Assembly (NCBI RefSeq): GCF_014204895.1
Contig: NZ_JACHMF010000001.1
Location: 4,340,001-4,404,000 of the forward strand
Reading direction: 5' to 3'
DNA: 64,000 nt
Source of the DNA: Paractinoplanes abujensis
GTDB lineage: Bacteria; Actinomycetota; Actinomycetes; Mycobacteriales; Micromonosporaceae
The translations under genes and the position numbers were made by a program. This document shows positions 34,701 through 42,878 of the stretch, one piece after another (positions within the stretch are counted from its first letter, which is position 1; each line of letters begins with the position of its first letter). The notes under the pieces were generated by a model that was not told where the DNA came from, searched no databases, and was given only the letters and a program-made list of their open reading frames with translations.

Positions 34701-35902
34701 GCTACGACGGCACCGTACGGCTCTGGGACCCGGTCAGCGGGCAGGAGTTCGCGTCGCTGGACCCGGGCGCCGGGCCGATCACCGACATCTGCACGATCCG
34801 CTCCGAGCAGGGCTGCATCCTGGCCGTGACCGGGGAGGACGGCACGGTGCGGCTGTGGGACGCCGAGACCGGGGTCGAACGGCGCGGGCTGCGCGGGCAC
34901 GCCAGCTGGATCCGGGCCGTCTGCGAGCTGCCGGTGAGCGGGCGCAACCTGCTGGCCACGGCGGGCGACGACGGCACCGTACGGGTCTGGGATCCCCGCG
35001 GTGACCTGCCCAAAGCGGTCCGCGAGAGCGAGCTGCCGGGGCTGGTGGCCGACGTTGCCGCGGTCCGGCGGAGCGACGGGACGCTGGTGGCGACGGCCGG
35101 GGGCGACGGCTCGATCCGGCTCTGGGACCTGGCCACCGGCGGGGCCCGCGGCGAGCTGGGATCGCACTTCGGGCCGGTCAACGCGCTCTGCCCGGTCGAG
35201 TCGTGGCTGGCCTCGGCGGGCGAGGACGGGCACGTCCAGCTGTGGGACGTCGGCGGGCACGAGCCGCCCGAGCCGTTCCAGGCGCACGAGGAGCCGGTCA
35301 AGGCGGTCCGCGTGCTCGACCGGCACGGTGAGCCGCTCATGGTGTCGGCCGGTGACGACATGACCGTACGGCTGTGGGAACCGGCCACGGCCCGCCCGGT
35401 CGACGGGCTGATCGGCCACCGCAACTGGGTGACGTCACTGACGACGGCCGAACGCGACGGCCGCCCGGTGCTCGCGTCGGCCGACAAGAACGGTGTCGTG
35501 CGGCTCTGGGACGAGGCGGGCCGGCGCCTGTGGGAGCAGAACCACCACAACGACGGCGTGAACGCGCTCTGCGCGCTGCCCCTGCCCGACCGGCAAGTGG
35601 TCGTGTCGGCCGGGATCGACCGCACGATCCGCCTGTGGGACCTCGCCGACGGCCGCCCGGTGCGCGTCCTCACCGGCCACACGGCCGAGGTCACCGGCAT
35701 CACCCCGGCCGTGCTCGGCGGCCGCACGGTGCTGGTGTCGTGCGGTCTGGACCGCACCGTACGGGTGTGGGACCCCCGCCTCGGCAAGTCACTGCTGGTG
35801 ATCCCGGTCCACCACCGGGCACTGGCCGTCCGCCAGATCGACGACCACCTGATCGTGGGCCTCGACCGCGGCCTGCTGGCCCTGACCCTGGACGCGATCT
35901 AA
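31748..35902 (+). CDS. Degenerate trypsin domain - NACHT/STAND NTPase - WD40 repeat protein
   Basis: A 1384-residue signal-transduction ATPase. Residues 45-245 have a trypsin-like fold pattern, but the catalytic residues are altered: SSERV (85-89) replaces the His motif and GFGGAA (205-210) replaces GxSGxP, while Asp131 remains. The NTPase has Walker A GSPGVGKS (324-331) and Walker B LVVDALDEV (413-421), then a winged-helix and helical region to about 775. Residues 780-1384 hold 13 clear WD40 repeats and a partial fourteenth, enough for two seven-bladed propellers. STAND proteins oligomerise when the repeat domain senses a ligand. The ATG start is the most upstream in frame; GTG 31829 is an alternative. 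It is divergent from the winged-helix/ATPase pair. Confidence 0.88.
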   Translation: MIDSERYFDQPIGRCDPANHRAALPLSVPALATRWGFDVHAVRPRGAVIPIGAKVEPWAVALHATAHDETPLGAGFVVDQTLVLSSERVAFADGELRELWVAFPLAQHVPPTVRRRVRACRFNGRPEHRLDIVLLELEEPVPASVAPARLKLPTAQGLIGRQWRAYGFPAGTGGGLRAAGTIGDSGGYGLMRLTTPAGDTGVTRGFGGAALWSPDYQAVVGLVVGAESGQALMLAYADEHLPGLKLSTLDDWRLEDADEPTLAAWGWALSADGEAGRHWLPRARGVASGAEKGSRFRGRAAALRHLRHFLDRAEAAGRPLVVTGSPGVGKSAVLGRIVTTADPGVVAALPPEDTAERATAGSVACAVHAKGKSALEIAEEIARGAGVRLPQAPVDLVPALRARLAARPRRFNLVVDALDEVVTPADARALIEDVLVPLARDCAELGAQVVVGTRRADDSGDLLGGFGADAELIDLDAPAFFSAEDLAGYAQATLQLAGGSTYADPAVAEPVARRIAELAGRNFLIAGLVARTRALRDVEAVEPARVSFTATVGDALNEFVHDLPAAGGAPPILALTALAYAETPGLPMSLWQLAVRALGAEVTAGQLHDFARSSAANFLVESGDPDRPTYRLFHQALNDALLGSREEAGRRHDDERRLVTAWLGLGRADGWDEAPEYLLRSLPAHAARTGLIDDLLADDGYLLHARLERLLPYAEAARTDTGRARKLLLQRAPAAVTAGPEERAAQFSVVDRLDDLGAQVGTSGARYRASWAHTPPRLERTVLEGHSLAVHDVCAIVVDGRSLLASGGEDGTVRLWDPITNQTVRSFACHDDCIRGLSAVTAGGVTLLATASHDGTIGVWDPRSGTRRHTLVGHDDWVRNLCSIPMPAGDLLVSAGDDRSVRIWDVASGMPARTLRGHTGWVTAVTHVPVPRSYGVLASTGFDGDVRVWDPLSGTCLRVLSGHEGWVTTLYPVVTERWTLLASGGYDGTVRLWDPVSGQEFASLDPGAGPITDICTIRSEQGCILAVTGEDGTVRLWDAETGVERRGLRGHASWIRAVCELPVSGRNLLATAGDDGTVRVWDPRGDLPKAVRESELPGLVADVAAVRRSDGTLVATAGGDGSIRLWDLATGGARGELGSHFGPVNALCPVESWLASAGEDGHVQLWDVGGHEPPEPFQAHEEPVKAVRVLDRHGEPLMVSAGDDMTVRLWEPATARPVDGLIGHRNWVTSLTTAERDGRPVLASADKNGVVRLWDEAGRRLWEQNHHNDGVNALCALPLPDRQVVVSAGIDRTIRLWDLADGRPVRVLTGHTAEVTGITPAVLGGRTVLVSCGLDRTVRVWDPRLGKSLLVIPVHHRALAVRQIDDHLIVGLDRGLLALTLDAI

Positions 35903-36657
35903 GCGAAGCTCGTGGTGGCCAAGGCGGCTGCGACCAGCAGGCCCAGGCCGTTGGTGGCCCAGTGGAGGGCGGCTGCGGCCAGCAGGCTGCCGCTGCGGCG
36001 GCGCAACTCGCACAGGAGCAACCCGGCCACGGCCGTGAACGTGACCGCGCCCAGGACGGCCAGAACGCGGCCTGTGGTGCCGGCGCCGACCGCGTCGCCC
36101 ACGGCCTGGTTGGCTGAGTTGAGGCGCAGGGACGGGAGGATGTGCCACAGGCCGAACAGGACCGATGACGTGATGCTGGCCCAGACGGCGCCGCGGTGCC
36201 GGTTGACCAGGCCCATCAGGACGCCGCGGAAGGCGATCTCCTCGAGCAGCACCGTGCCCAGCGGGACGATGATGAAGGCCGCCAGCAGGGCCGCGCCGGG
36301 GTGCAGGTGGTAGCGGACGTCGTGGAAGGCGGGGCGGGTCCACGGCAGGGCGACGCCGATGGCGTAGACGAGCGCGACGGCCAGGATCGCGCCGATCGCG
36401 TACTTCAGGCCGGGCACCAGCGTACGGCGGGAAAGTCCCAAGTCGTGCCAGGTGAGGCCGGCTCGGCGGGCCAGCAGCACCAGGACCGCCGCGACGAGGG
36501 GGCCCGCGACCAGGCCGGTGTGCCGGGGGCCGAACTTGTCGGCCACGTTGACCGCGGCCAGGATGGGAACGACCGCGCCGAGCAGGAGAAACAGGCGGCG
36601 ACGGGACGGCGGGGTGGCAGGCATGACCGGGGAAGCGTACCCGGATCCGGCCGTCAT
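35899..36657 (-). CDS. CPBP-family intramembrane metalloprotease
   Basis: A 252-residue membrane protein with about eight hydrophobic segments and the CPBP (Abi/CAAX-protease) motifs: LLEEIAFRG (the EExxxR motif), FGLWHILP and ALHWATNG. Family members cut within the membrane or process prenylated/bacteriocin-like substrates. The ATG overlaps the stop of the XRE regulator (ATGA), so the two are coupled. Its 3' end overlaps the convergent STAND gene by four bases, which suggests chance packing rather than a shared function. Confidence 0.9.
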   Translation of the reverse strand: MTAGSGYASPVMPATPPSRRRLFLLLGAVVPILAAVNVADKFGPRHTGLVAGPLVAAVLVLLARRAGLTWHDLGLSRRTLVPGLKYAIGAILAVALVYAIGVALPWTRPAFHDVRYHLHPGAALLAAFIIVPLGTVLLEEIAFRGVLMGLVNRHRGAVWASITSSVLFGLWHILPSLRLNSANQAVGDAVGAGTTGRVLAVLGAVTFTAVAGLLLCELRRRSGSLLAAAALHWATNGLGLLVAAALATTSFA

Positions 36658-37496
36658 ACTCCGGTCGCGAACTCCTGCAGACCCAGCACCCGCAACAGCT
36701 CGTAGCGCTCGCGGGACGGCGCGTCGGCCGGGGTGAGCACGAGCAGAAGCTGCTGCTGATCGGGGGTCATGAGGGTCTCGCAGTTCATGACCAGGGGACC
36801 CACGCGGGCGTCGACGAACGTCTTGCGGTCCGCGCGCCGCACCCCGACCTCGTGCTCGGCCCAGCGGACGCGGAATTCGTCGCTTTCGGCGGACAACCGG
36901 GCGATCAGCCGTACGAGGGAAGGGTCGTCATGCCGGCGGCCCGCCACCGCGCGCAGATCCGACACGGTCGCGCGGGCCAGGTGGTCGCGTTCCTCGGGCG
37001 GGTGCATGCCGGGGACGGCGGGATCGGTGAACCAGCGGTACACGTGGAAACGCCTGTCCCCCGTGTACCGGGTCTGATCACCGCCCAGCAGCAGCGAGCC
37101 CCTGTTCTGGGCCAAGGTCTCGCCGAGGTCGCTGAGCACCATGGCGGGCGTGTCGCCGAGCAGGTCCAGCATGCGCAGCAGGCCCGCGCGGGCCAGGCGG
37201 GCGGTGCCCTCGGCCGGCGGGGGCTGGTGCCCGGCCAGGTGGAACAGGTGGTCGCGTTCGTCGTCGGAGAGCCGCAGGGCGCGGGCCAGCGCCCCCAGCA
37301 TCTGGGTCGACGGCTGGCTGCTGCGGCCCTGTTCCAGCCGTACGACGTAGTCGCTCGACATGCCGGCCAGCATCGCCACCTCCTCGCGGCGCAAACCGGC
37401 GGTGCGGCGGCGCGGCCCCTCGGCCAGGCCCGCCTCGGCCGGCCGGATCGCCTCGCGGCGGCGGCGCAGGAAGTCGGCCAACTCGGCACGCTGCAT
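36654..37496 (-). CDS. XRE-family regulator with MmyB-like ligand domain
   Basis: A 280-residue transcription factor. The N-terminal helix-turn-helix includes GLRREEVAMLAGMSSDYVVR and LEQGR; the C-terminal two thirds form the PAS-like MmyB domain (PAMVLSDLGETLAQNR, then HVYRWFTDPAVPG). Actinomycetes have many such regulators, commonly next to SDR or AKR genes which they control. Here it is divergent from the aldo/keto reductase and coupled to the CPBP protease. Confidence 0.92.
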   Translation of the reverse strand: MQRAELADFLRRRREAIRPAEAGLAEGPRRRTAGLRREEVAMLAGMSSDYVVRLEQGRSSQPSTQMLGALARALRLSDDERDHLFHLAGHQPPPAEGTARLARAGLLRMLDLLGDTPAMVLSDLGETLAQNRGSLLLGGDQTRYTGDRRFHVYRWFTDPAVPGMHPPEERDHLARATVSDLRAVAGRRHDDPSLVRLIARLSAESDEFRVRWAEHEVGVRRADRKTFVDARVGPLVMNCETLMTPDQQQLLLVLTPADAPSRERYELLRVLGLQEFATGV

Positions 37497-37598
37497 GAAT
37501 CCATCCTCGCCCGCCCGTGCCGGGCTATCCAGGGAGCGGCTCTCCCACGATAAGCGCTCCGCTTCCGCCGCCACCGGCAACGGCGCACGGTGGTTCCC

Positions 37599-38597
37599 AT
37601 GCAGACACGAAACCTGGGCCGGACCGGCCCCACCGTCTCCGCCCTCGGCCTCGGCGCGATGGGCATGTCGCACGGCGTCTACGGCGCCTCGGAGCGCGAC
37701 GAGAGCATCGCCACGGTGCACGCCGCACTGGACGCGGGCGTCACCCTGATCGACACCGGCGACTTCTACGGCATGGGCCACAACGAGCTGCTGCTGGCCG
37801 AGGCGTTGCGCGGCCGGCCCCGCGACAGCTACCAGCTCAGCGTCAAGTTCGGCGCGCTGCGCGGCCCCGACCACTCGTGGGGCGGCAACGACGGGCGGCC
37901 CGCGGCCGTGAAGAACTTCCTGGCGTACTCGCTGAACCGGCTGGGCACCGACTACATCGACGTCTACCGGCCGGCGCGGCTCGACCCGGCGGTCCCGATC
38001 GAGGACACGGTGGGCGCGATCAAGGAGATGATCGACGCCGGGTTCGTCCGGCACGCCGGGCTGTCCGAGGTGGGCGCGGACACGATCCGTCGGGCCCACG
38101 CCGTGCACCCGATCGCCGACCTGCAGATCGAGTACTCGCTGATCTCGCGGGCCGTGGAGGGCGAGATTCTGCCCACGCTGCGGGAACTCGGGATCGGGCT
38201 GACCGCGTACGGGGTCCTCAGCCGGGGTTTGATCTCGGGGCACTGGACCGCGTCGCGCGGGGGCGAGGCCGGTGACTTCCGCGGCATGAGCCCCCGGTTC
38301 TCCGGCGACAACCTCGAGCACAACCTGAACCTGGTCGAGGCCCTGCGCCGGGTGGCCGCGGCCAAGGGCTGCACCGTCGCCCAGCTGGCGATCGCGTGGG
38401 TGGCCGCTCAGGGCGCCGACATCGTGCCGCTGGTGGGGGCCCGCACCCGCGAGCGCCTGTCCGAGGCGCTGCCGGCCGTGGAGGTGACCTTGACCGCGGA
38501 CGACCTGACCGAGATCGAGAAAGCGGTGCCGGCGGGCGCGGCCCGCGGCGACCGCTACCCGACGGCGATGATGGGCACCCTGGGGACGAGCCACTGA
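37599..38597 (+). CDS. Aldo/keto reductase
   Basis: A 332-residue (alpha/beta)8 NADPH-dependent oxidoreductase. It has the tetrad residues Asp and Tyr in LIDTGDFYG and Lys in SVKFG. The usual histidine is replaced in YIDVYRPARLD, as in one recognised AKR branch. The C-terminal cofactor motif is LVGARTRERL. It is probably regulated by the divergent XRE protein. The start ATG at 37599 is three codons inside the longest frame and gives the standard AKR beginning MQTRNLGRTG. A strong hairpin follows the gene. Confidence 0.92.
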   Translation: MQTRNLGRTGPTVSALGLGAMGMSHGVYGASERDESIATVHAALDAGVTLIDTGDFYGMGHNELLLAEALRGRPRDSYQLSVKFGALRGPDHSWGGNDGRPAAVKNFLAYSLNRLGTDYIDVYRPARLDPAVPIEDTVGAIKEMIDAGFVRHAGLSEVGADTIRRAHAVHPIADLQIEYSLISRAVEGEILPTLRELGIGLTAYGVLSRGLISGHWTASRGGEAGDFRGMSPRFSGDNLEHNLNLVEALRRVAAAKGCTVAQLAIAWVAAQGADIVPLVGARTRERLSEALPAVEVTLTADDLTEIEKAVPAGAARGDRYPTAMMGTLGTSH

Positions 38598-38612
38598 TCG
38601 ACCACTTGTCCG

Positions 38613-38639
38613 GGCCGGCGCGACGGCTTCGCGCCGGCC
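38613..38639 (+). terminator. Hairpin terminator after the aldo/keto reductase gene
   Basis: A perfect 11-bp stem (GGCCGGCGCGA / TCGCGCCGGCC) with a five-base loop, 16 bases after the AKR stop codon. The U-tract is short, as is common in GC-rich actinomycetes. Confidence 0.65.
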
Positions 38640-38653
38640 TTCATGATGGTGGG

Positions 38654-39115
38654 GTGACTGATGTAGCTGTGTGGCCCCTCACCATCCGACTTCGGCGGCC
38701 CGAGGACCTCGACCAGTGCGTCGACGTTCTGCGTCAGGTGCGCCTGGTCAACGGCTACCCGGCGAAATGGCCGTCGGATCCGGGGGCCTGGCTGGACCGG
38801 CCCGAGTTCGATCAGGCGTGGGTGGCCGAGAGCAAGCCCGGCCTGCTCGTCGGCCACGTGGCCGTGCAGAACGGCCGGGAGGTCACGCGGTTGTTCGTCA
38901 CGCCCGCGGCCCGCCGCCTGGGTGTGGCCAGTGCCATGCTCAACCATGTGAGCATCTGGGCCGGCGGCCGGCTCATCCTCAGCGTCGTGGACAAGCCGGG
39001 TTCCCCTGCGGTCGCGTTCTACGAGAGCACAGGATGGCGATACACGCGCACGACGACCGCTGACGGGACCGGTCCACGCGGGGAGGCCGTGCGGTTGCGG
39101 CACTACGTCCGCTAG
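38654..39115 (+). CDS. GNAT-family N-acetyltransferase
   Basis: A 153-residue GCN5-related acetyltransferase: N-terminal strand LTIRLRRPEDLDQCVDVLRQ, the acetyl-CoA loop VTPAARRLGVASAML, and the C-terminal AVAFYESTGWRYTRT. The substrate is unknown. The start is taken as GTG 38654, the first start after the hairpin at 38613-38639. Confidence 0.88.
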   Translation: MTDVAVWPLTIRLRRPEDLDQCVDVLRQVRLVNGYPAKWPSDPGAWLDRPEFDQAWVAESKPGLLVGHVAVQNGREVTRLFVTPAARRLGVASAMLNHVSIWAGGRLILSVVDKPGSPAVAFYESTGWRYTRTTTADGTGPRGEAVRLRHYVR

Positions 39116-39137
39116 GCAACGCGCCCCGCCAGGGGTC

Positions 39138-39548
39138 TCACCACAACGCGGCGGCCGCTGCCACCAACGCGACCGCTGACGCCCCCGCGCGGATGCGGTC
39201 GACGCGCAGGAGGGTGGCGATCCGGCCCGGATCGTGCCCGGCGCCCAGCCGCGCATGAGCCGGCGCCGCCGCCGCCGCGGTGACGGTGAAGGCCACCGCC
39301 GTCGCCGCCAGCGCCACCAGCTTCCCGGCCTGGAAGCCCGACCAGAGCGCCCAGACCCCGGTCACGACCAGCGCGCCGTAGATGACGACGACGAGCCTGG
39401 TGATCGCCCGGGAATGAGCTCGGTGCGCGGCCGGCCACTGCGCCGCGGGAACCCTCGCCAGGGCCGGATACACCACTGCTGTAACGGTCGCCTGGAAGCC
39501 GAAATGGGCCGCGGCCGACGCCAGCAGAGCAGTCTCAGAAGTGATCAC
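39138..39548 (-). CDS. Four-helix membrane protein of unknown function
   Basis: A 136-residue protein with four hydrophobic segments (ALLASAAAHFGFQATVTAVV, ITRLVVVIYGALVVTGVWAL, LVALAATAVAFTVTAAAAA and a C-terminal SAVALVAAAAALW). The conserved-looking YPALARVPAAQWPAAHRAHS loop follows the first. The start is GTG 39548. It is convergent with the GNAT gene and divergent from the GGDEF-EAL gene. It resembles small actinomycete membrane proteins with no assigned role. Confidence 0.7.
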   Translation of the reverse strand: MITSETALLASAAAHFGFQATVTAVVYPALARVPAAQWPAAHRAHSRAITRLVVVIYGALVVTGVWALWSGFQAGKLVALAATAVAFTVTAAAAAPAHARLGAGHDPGRIATLLRVDRIRAGASAVALVAAAAALW

Positions 39549-39719
39549 ATCTGCGAGCGAATCATGCTCGGCTGAACGCGTTCCTCCGGTACGACGTGTT
39601 CGCCAGGTGACCTGCACCCATTTCGCAACCCGAACGCCCGTCATCCGGGAACCCGCGCGTCCGATGCTCGGATCAACGGGCTCCCCGGCCCGCGACCACG
39701 ACGAACGGGAGGGTTGCTG

Positions 39720-41630
39720 GTGTCGTTCCTGCGCGCGCCCCGCACCGTGACCTGGGTGCTGGCGGTCCTGCTGGCTGCCCTGGCCGGCTACGCCGTGCTG
39801 GCGAACTGGCAGCAGGCCCAGCGCGTGCGGTCCGTCGCGGCGGCTGGTGGCGACTCCGACGCGTACCAGGAAGCCGCCTTCGCGCTCACCACCGAGATGG
39901 CGATGCTGCAGGGCACGATGATCGAGCCCGACGGCGAGGAACACGTCGAGCTGCTCGACGCCAACCGGGAGACCCAAGCCGCGATGGTCCGCATGGCCGC
40001 GGTGGACGAGGAGCACCGCGAAACCGCCGGCGAACTGGCCGAGCACCACCGCAAACTGCACATGGTCATCGTCGGTTTCCTGGCCCAGGTCGACCGCGGC
40101 GACGACGGCGCGGCCCGGGCCACCATCGAGGACGTGCTGGAGCCCGAATACACGGTCATGATGCGGACCCTGCTGCACGAGCAGGAACACCACCTGGCCG
40201 ACTACGACCGCCAGGAGGGCGAGTCCCTGCGTGACTCCCGCGACTCGGTCATCGCGGTGATCGTCGTGTTCGTGCTCGGCCTCGCCGCGCTGGGCGGCCT
40301 CGGCCTGTCCCGCCGCGCGCTGCGCCGCCAGGTCGAGGCGATGGCCGCCACCGACCCGCTGACCGGCCTGCTCAACCGCACCGCCTTCACCACCCGCGCC
40401 GGCGTGGCCGTGGAGACCGGCCGGCCCACCGTGCTGATCATCAACGTGGACGGGTTCCGCGACGTCAACGAGCAGCTCGGGCACCGCATCGGCGACCTGC
40501 TGCTGGTCGAGGCGGGCCGGCGTCTGGCGTCGCTGGTGCGCTCGGGCGACGACGTGGTGGCCCGGCTGGGCGGCGACGAGTTCGCCGTCCTCCTGCACGG
40601 CGACGACCCGCAGATCGGCGAGAGCATCGCGGCCCGGCTCACCGAGGCCTTCGACAGCTCGTTCGTGCTCGACGAGGTGACCGTCGACCTCGAGGTGAGC
40701 ATCGGCGCGCACACCGCCCGCGACGGCGAGGACGTCGTCACCGTGCTGCGCCACGCCGACACCGCCATGCACGACGCCAAGCAGCATCGGGCCGGCTTCC
40801 ACCGTTTCCGCGAGGAGCCCCGCCAGGACGTGGCGGCGCGCCTGTCGCTGCTGGGCGACCTGCGCCGGGCCCTGGACGACCCGGGTCAGCTCACCCTCAA
40901 CTACCAGCCGAAGATCGCGGTCGAGACCGGCGCTCTGGTCGGTGTGGAGGCCCTGGCCCGCTGGACCCACCCCACCCGCGGCCCGATCTCGCCGGCCGAC
41001 TTCATCCCCGTTCTCGAGGTCACCAACCTCATGCACCGCTTCACCGAGCACGTGCTGATGCTGGCGCTGCGGCAGACCCGGGCCTGGCTCGACGCCGGGC
41101 ATCGCGTGCCGGTCGCCGTCAACGTGTCGACGCGCAGCCTGCTCGACCCCGACTTCCCGGCGCGGGTGGCGGCCCTGCTGGCCGAGACCGGCGTGCCCGG
41201 GGACCTGCTGTCGATCGAGGTGACCGAGTACGCCCTGATGAGCGACCCGGAGACCGCGATCGAGGCGCTGAACCGGCTGCGCGCGGCCGGCGTCAAGTCC
41301 TCGATCGACGACTACGGCACCGGCTACTCGTCGATGACCTACCTGAAGGTCCTGCCGATCGCCGAGCTGAAGATCGACCGTTCCTTCGTCCTGGACCTCG
41401 CGGAGAACAACAGCAGCCGCGCGCTGGTGGCCTCCACCGTCGAACTGGGCCACCGCCTGGGCCTGACCGTGGTCGCCGAGGGCGTGGAGGACGAGGCCGC
41501 CGCCGCGGCCCTGCGCGAGATCGGCTGCGACACCGCTCAGGGCTACCACTTCGCCAAGCCGCTGCCCGCCGAGGCTCTGACGGCCCGCCTCACCGATCGC
41601 GAACTGGCGGACGCCGGTCCGCGCGGCTGA
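39720..41630 (+). CDS. GGDEF-EAL protein with a periplasmic-type four-helix sensor
   Basis: A 636-residue protein. Two membrane segments (about residues 10-30 and 180-202) bracket an extracellular helical domain rich in Glu and His (EEHRETAGELAEHHRKLH). A GGDEF domain follows (RLGGDEFAVLLHG) and an EAL domain (VEALARWTHP, SIEVTEY, DDYGTGYSS, LKIDRSFV, AEGVED). The inhibitory RxxD motif is out of register here, so feedback control may be weak. The GTG at 39720 is preferred to the TTG at 39714 because GGGAGGG stands six bases upstream. Confidence 0.92.
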   Translation: MSFLRAPRTVTWVLAVLLAALAGYAVLANWQQAQRVRSVAAAGGDSDAYQEAAFALTTEMAMLQGTMIEPDGEEHVELLDANRETQAAMVRMAAVDEEHRETAGELAEHHRKLHMVIVGFLAQVDRGDDGAARATIEDVLEPEYTVMMRTLLHEQEHHLADYDRQEGESLRDSRDSVIAVIVVFVLGLAALGGLGLSRRALRRQVEAMAATDPLTGLLNRTAFTTRAGVAVETGRPTVLIINVDGFRDVNEQLGHRIGDLLLVEAGRRLASLVRSGDDVVARLGGDEFAVLLHGDDPQIGESIAARLTEAFDSSFVLDEVTVDLEVSIGAHTARDGEDVVTVLRHADTAMHDAKQHRAGFHRFREEPRQDVAARLSLLGDLRRALDDPGQLTLNYQPKIAVETGALVGVEALARWTHPTRGPISPADFIPVLEVTNLMHRFTEHVLMLALRQTRAWLDAGHRVPVAVNVSTRSLLDPDFPARVAALLAETGVPGDLLSIEVTEYALMSDPETAIEALNRLRAAGVKSSIDDYGTGYSSMTYLKVLPIAELKIDRSFVLDLAENNSSRALVASTVELGHRLGLTVVAEGVEDEAAAAALREIGCDTAQGYHFAKPLPAEALTARLTDRELADAGPRG

Positions 41631-41632
41631 CC

Positions 41633-41995
41633 TCACAAACCGGGGAAGGCCCGCCCCGGCCATTCCTCGATGCGCCGGACGAGATCGCCCAGCGCCGCCT
41701 CGAAGGCCGGGTCGCCGATCTCGCCGGTGCGCCGGCTCCGCCACAGATCCGCCAGGCCGTCGATGATCTCGCCCAGCTCGACCGCCCGATCGGCGAAGGC
41801 GAGGCTTCGCTCGATCAGAACCGGCTCGGGCTCGGTGTACACCGAGTGCTTGTCGGCCATGACGGCCAGATCGCATCGGGCCGCGGCGGCCAACCCGCGT
41901 CCGGCCAGCTCCACGGCCTGCAGCCGGCCCTGGGGGCCCTGGACGATCGCGACCAGGATGCCCAGCAGCTCCGAGTTACGCACCGCGCCCGTCAC
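41633..41995 (-). CDS. Conserved hypothetical helical protein
   Basis: A 120-residue soluble helical protein (LLGILVAIVQGPQGRLQAVE, then LIERSLAFADRAVELGEIID). It is not recognised. The start GTG at 41995 is supported by TAGGGT seven bases upstream (42003-42008), again the leaderless arrangement. It is convergent with the GGDEF-EAL gene, with two bases between the stop codons. Confidence 0.65.
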   Translation of the reverse strand: MTGAVRNSELLGILVAIVQGPQGRLQAVELAGRGLAAAARCDLAVMADKHSVYTEPEPVLIERSLAFADRAVELGEIIDGLADLWRSRRTGEIGDPAFEAALGDLVRRIEEWPGRAFPGL

Positions 41996-42115
41996 GGTCC
42001 GCACCCTAGCCTCCGGCGATACCGGCCGCATCCGAACAGGGGCCCGCCGGGTGGCCGGGCCCTGAGATCGTCCGCGCCTCGTTCGAGCGGCACGACACGC
42101 CGGGGTCTTGACCGA

Positions 42116-42796
42116 TCAGCCACTGCGGATGTCCGGGCCGGCCGGTTCGGCGGGCGTGGAACGCAGCGCTTCGACGGTGGCCGCCACCCCGACGACCGCC
42201 AGCACGGCGACGGCCACCCAGAGGCCGTAGCCGTAGCGGAACGTGGCGGCGACCTGGTCGTAGCTGTCCCACGCGCGCACTTCCGCCACCGCCGGTGCGG
42301 GATCGGTGGAGGATCCGCCGGACCGCAGGAAGATGCCGGCCACGACGTCCGTCGCGTCGCGGCGGGCCAGCACCGTCGAGCCGAACAGGACGATGGCCGC
42401 GGCCAGGGCCAGGCCACCGAGGGACGTGGCCCGCCAGAGGCGTGAGGGCAGCCCGGTGGCGGCCAGCGCCAGCAGCATGAGGGCTACGGCCAGCCAGGCC
42501 ACGGGCTGCGCCGGCAGGGACAGCGGCTGGGGGCCGAGCAGGGCTTCGGCTTCGGCGTCGTCGAGGCGGTGGATCGGCTTGCGACCGGCGTCGTCGGTGT
42601 AGTGGATGGCGGGGGTGCCGCCGGTCAGGACGTCCGAGCCGGTGTAGGTGACGCGCATCTGCGTCCGGGGCGGCTCGTCGGTGCTGCAGGAGGCGCTCAT
42701 GAACGGCAGGAGCAGGCACAGAGCGGCCAGGACGAGGGCTGCCGGAGCGGGCAGGCGCCGGAGCAGGCCGCTGGGTCCGGCCGGACGTTTGAACAC
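42116..42796 (-). CDS. Membrane protein of unknown function
   Basis: A 226-residue protein with four hydrophobic segments: LVLAALCLLLPFMSA, AWLAVALMLLALAATGL, LALAAAIVLFGSTVLA and LWVAVAVLAVVGVAATVEAL. Extracytoplasmic stretches lie between segments 1-2 (YTGSDVLTGGTPAIHYTDD) and 3-4. The start is taken as GTG 42796, which avoids overlap with the divergent methyltransferase; a longer frame to 42910 would overlap it. It is not recognised. Confidence 0.65.
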   Translation of the reverse strand: MFKRPAGPSGLLRRLPAPAALVLAALCLLLPFMSASCSTDEPPRTQMRVTYTGSDVLTGGTPAIHYTDDAGRKPIHRLDDAEAEALLGPQPLSLPAQPVAWLAVALMLLALAATGLPSRLWRATSLGGLALAAAIVLFGSTVLARRDATDVVAGIFLRSGGSSTDPAPAVAEVRAWDSYDQVAATFRYGYGLWVAVAVLAVVGVAATVEALRSTPAEPAGPDIRSG

Positions 42797-42865
42797 AGCA
42801 CCACTATGGCCCCCGCCGGCAAGCGGGGCCGCGGCAATCCGGTTGCCGGTTCCGGCGCTCGTTTC

Positions 42866-42878
42866 TACGGTCGGAGCC
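42866..42878 (+). promoter_or_regulatory. -10 box (TACGGT) for leaderless methyltransferase gene
   Basis: TACGGT at 42866-42871 is seven bases before the ATG at 42879. GGAG is also present between them, so a short leader cannot be excluded. Confidence 0.4.
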
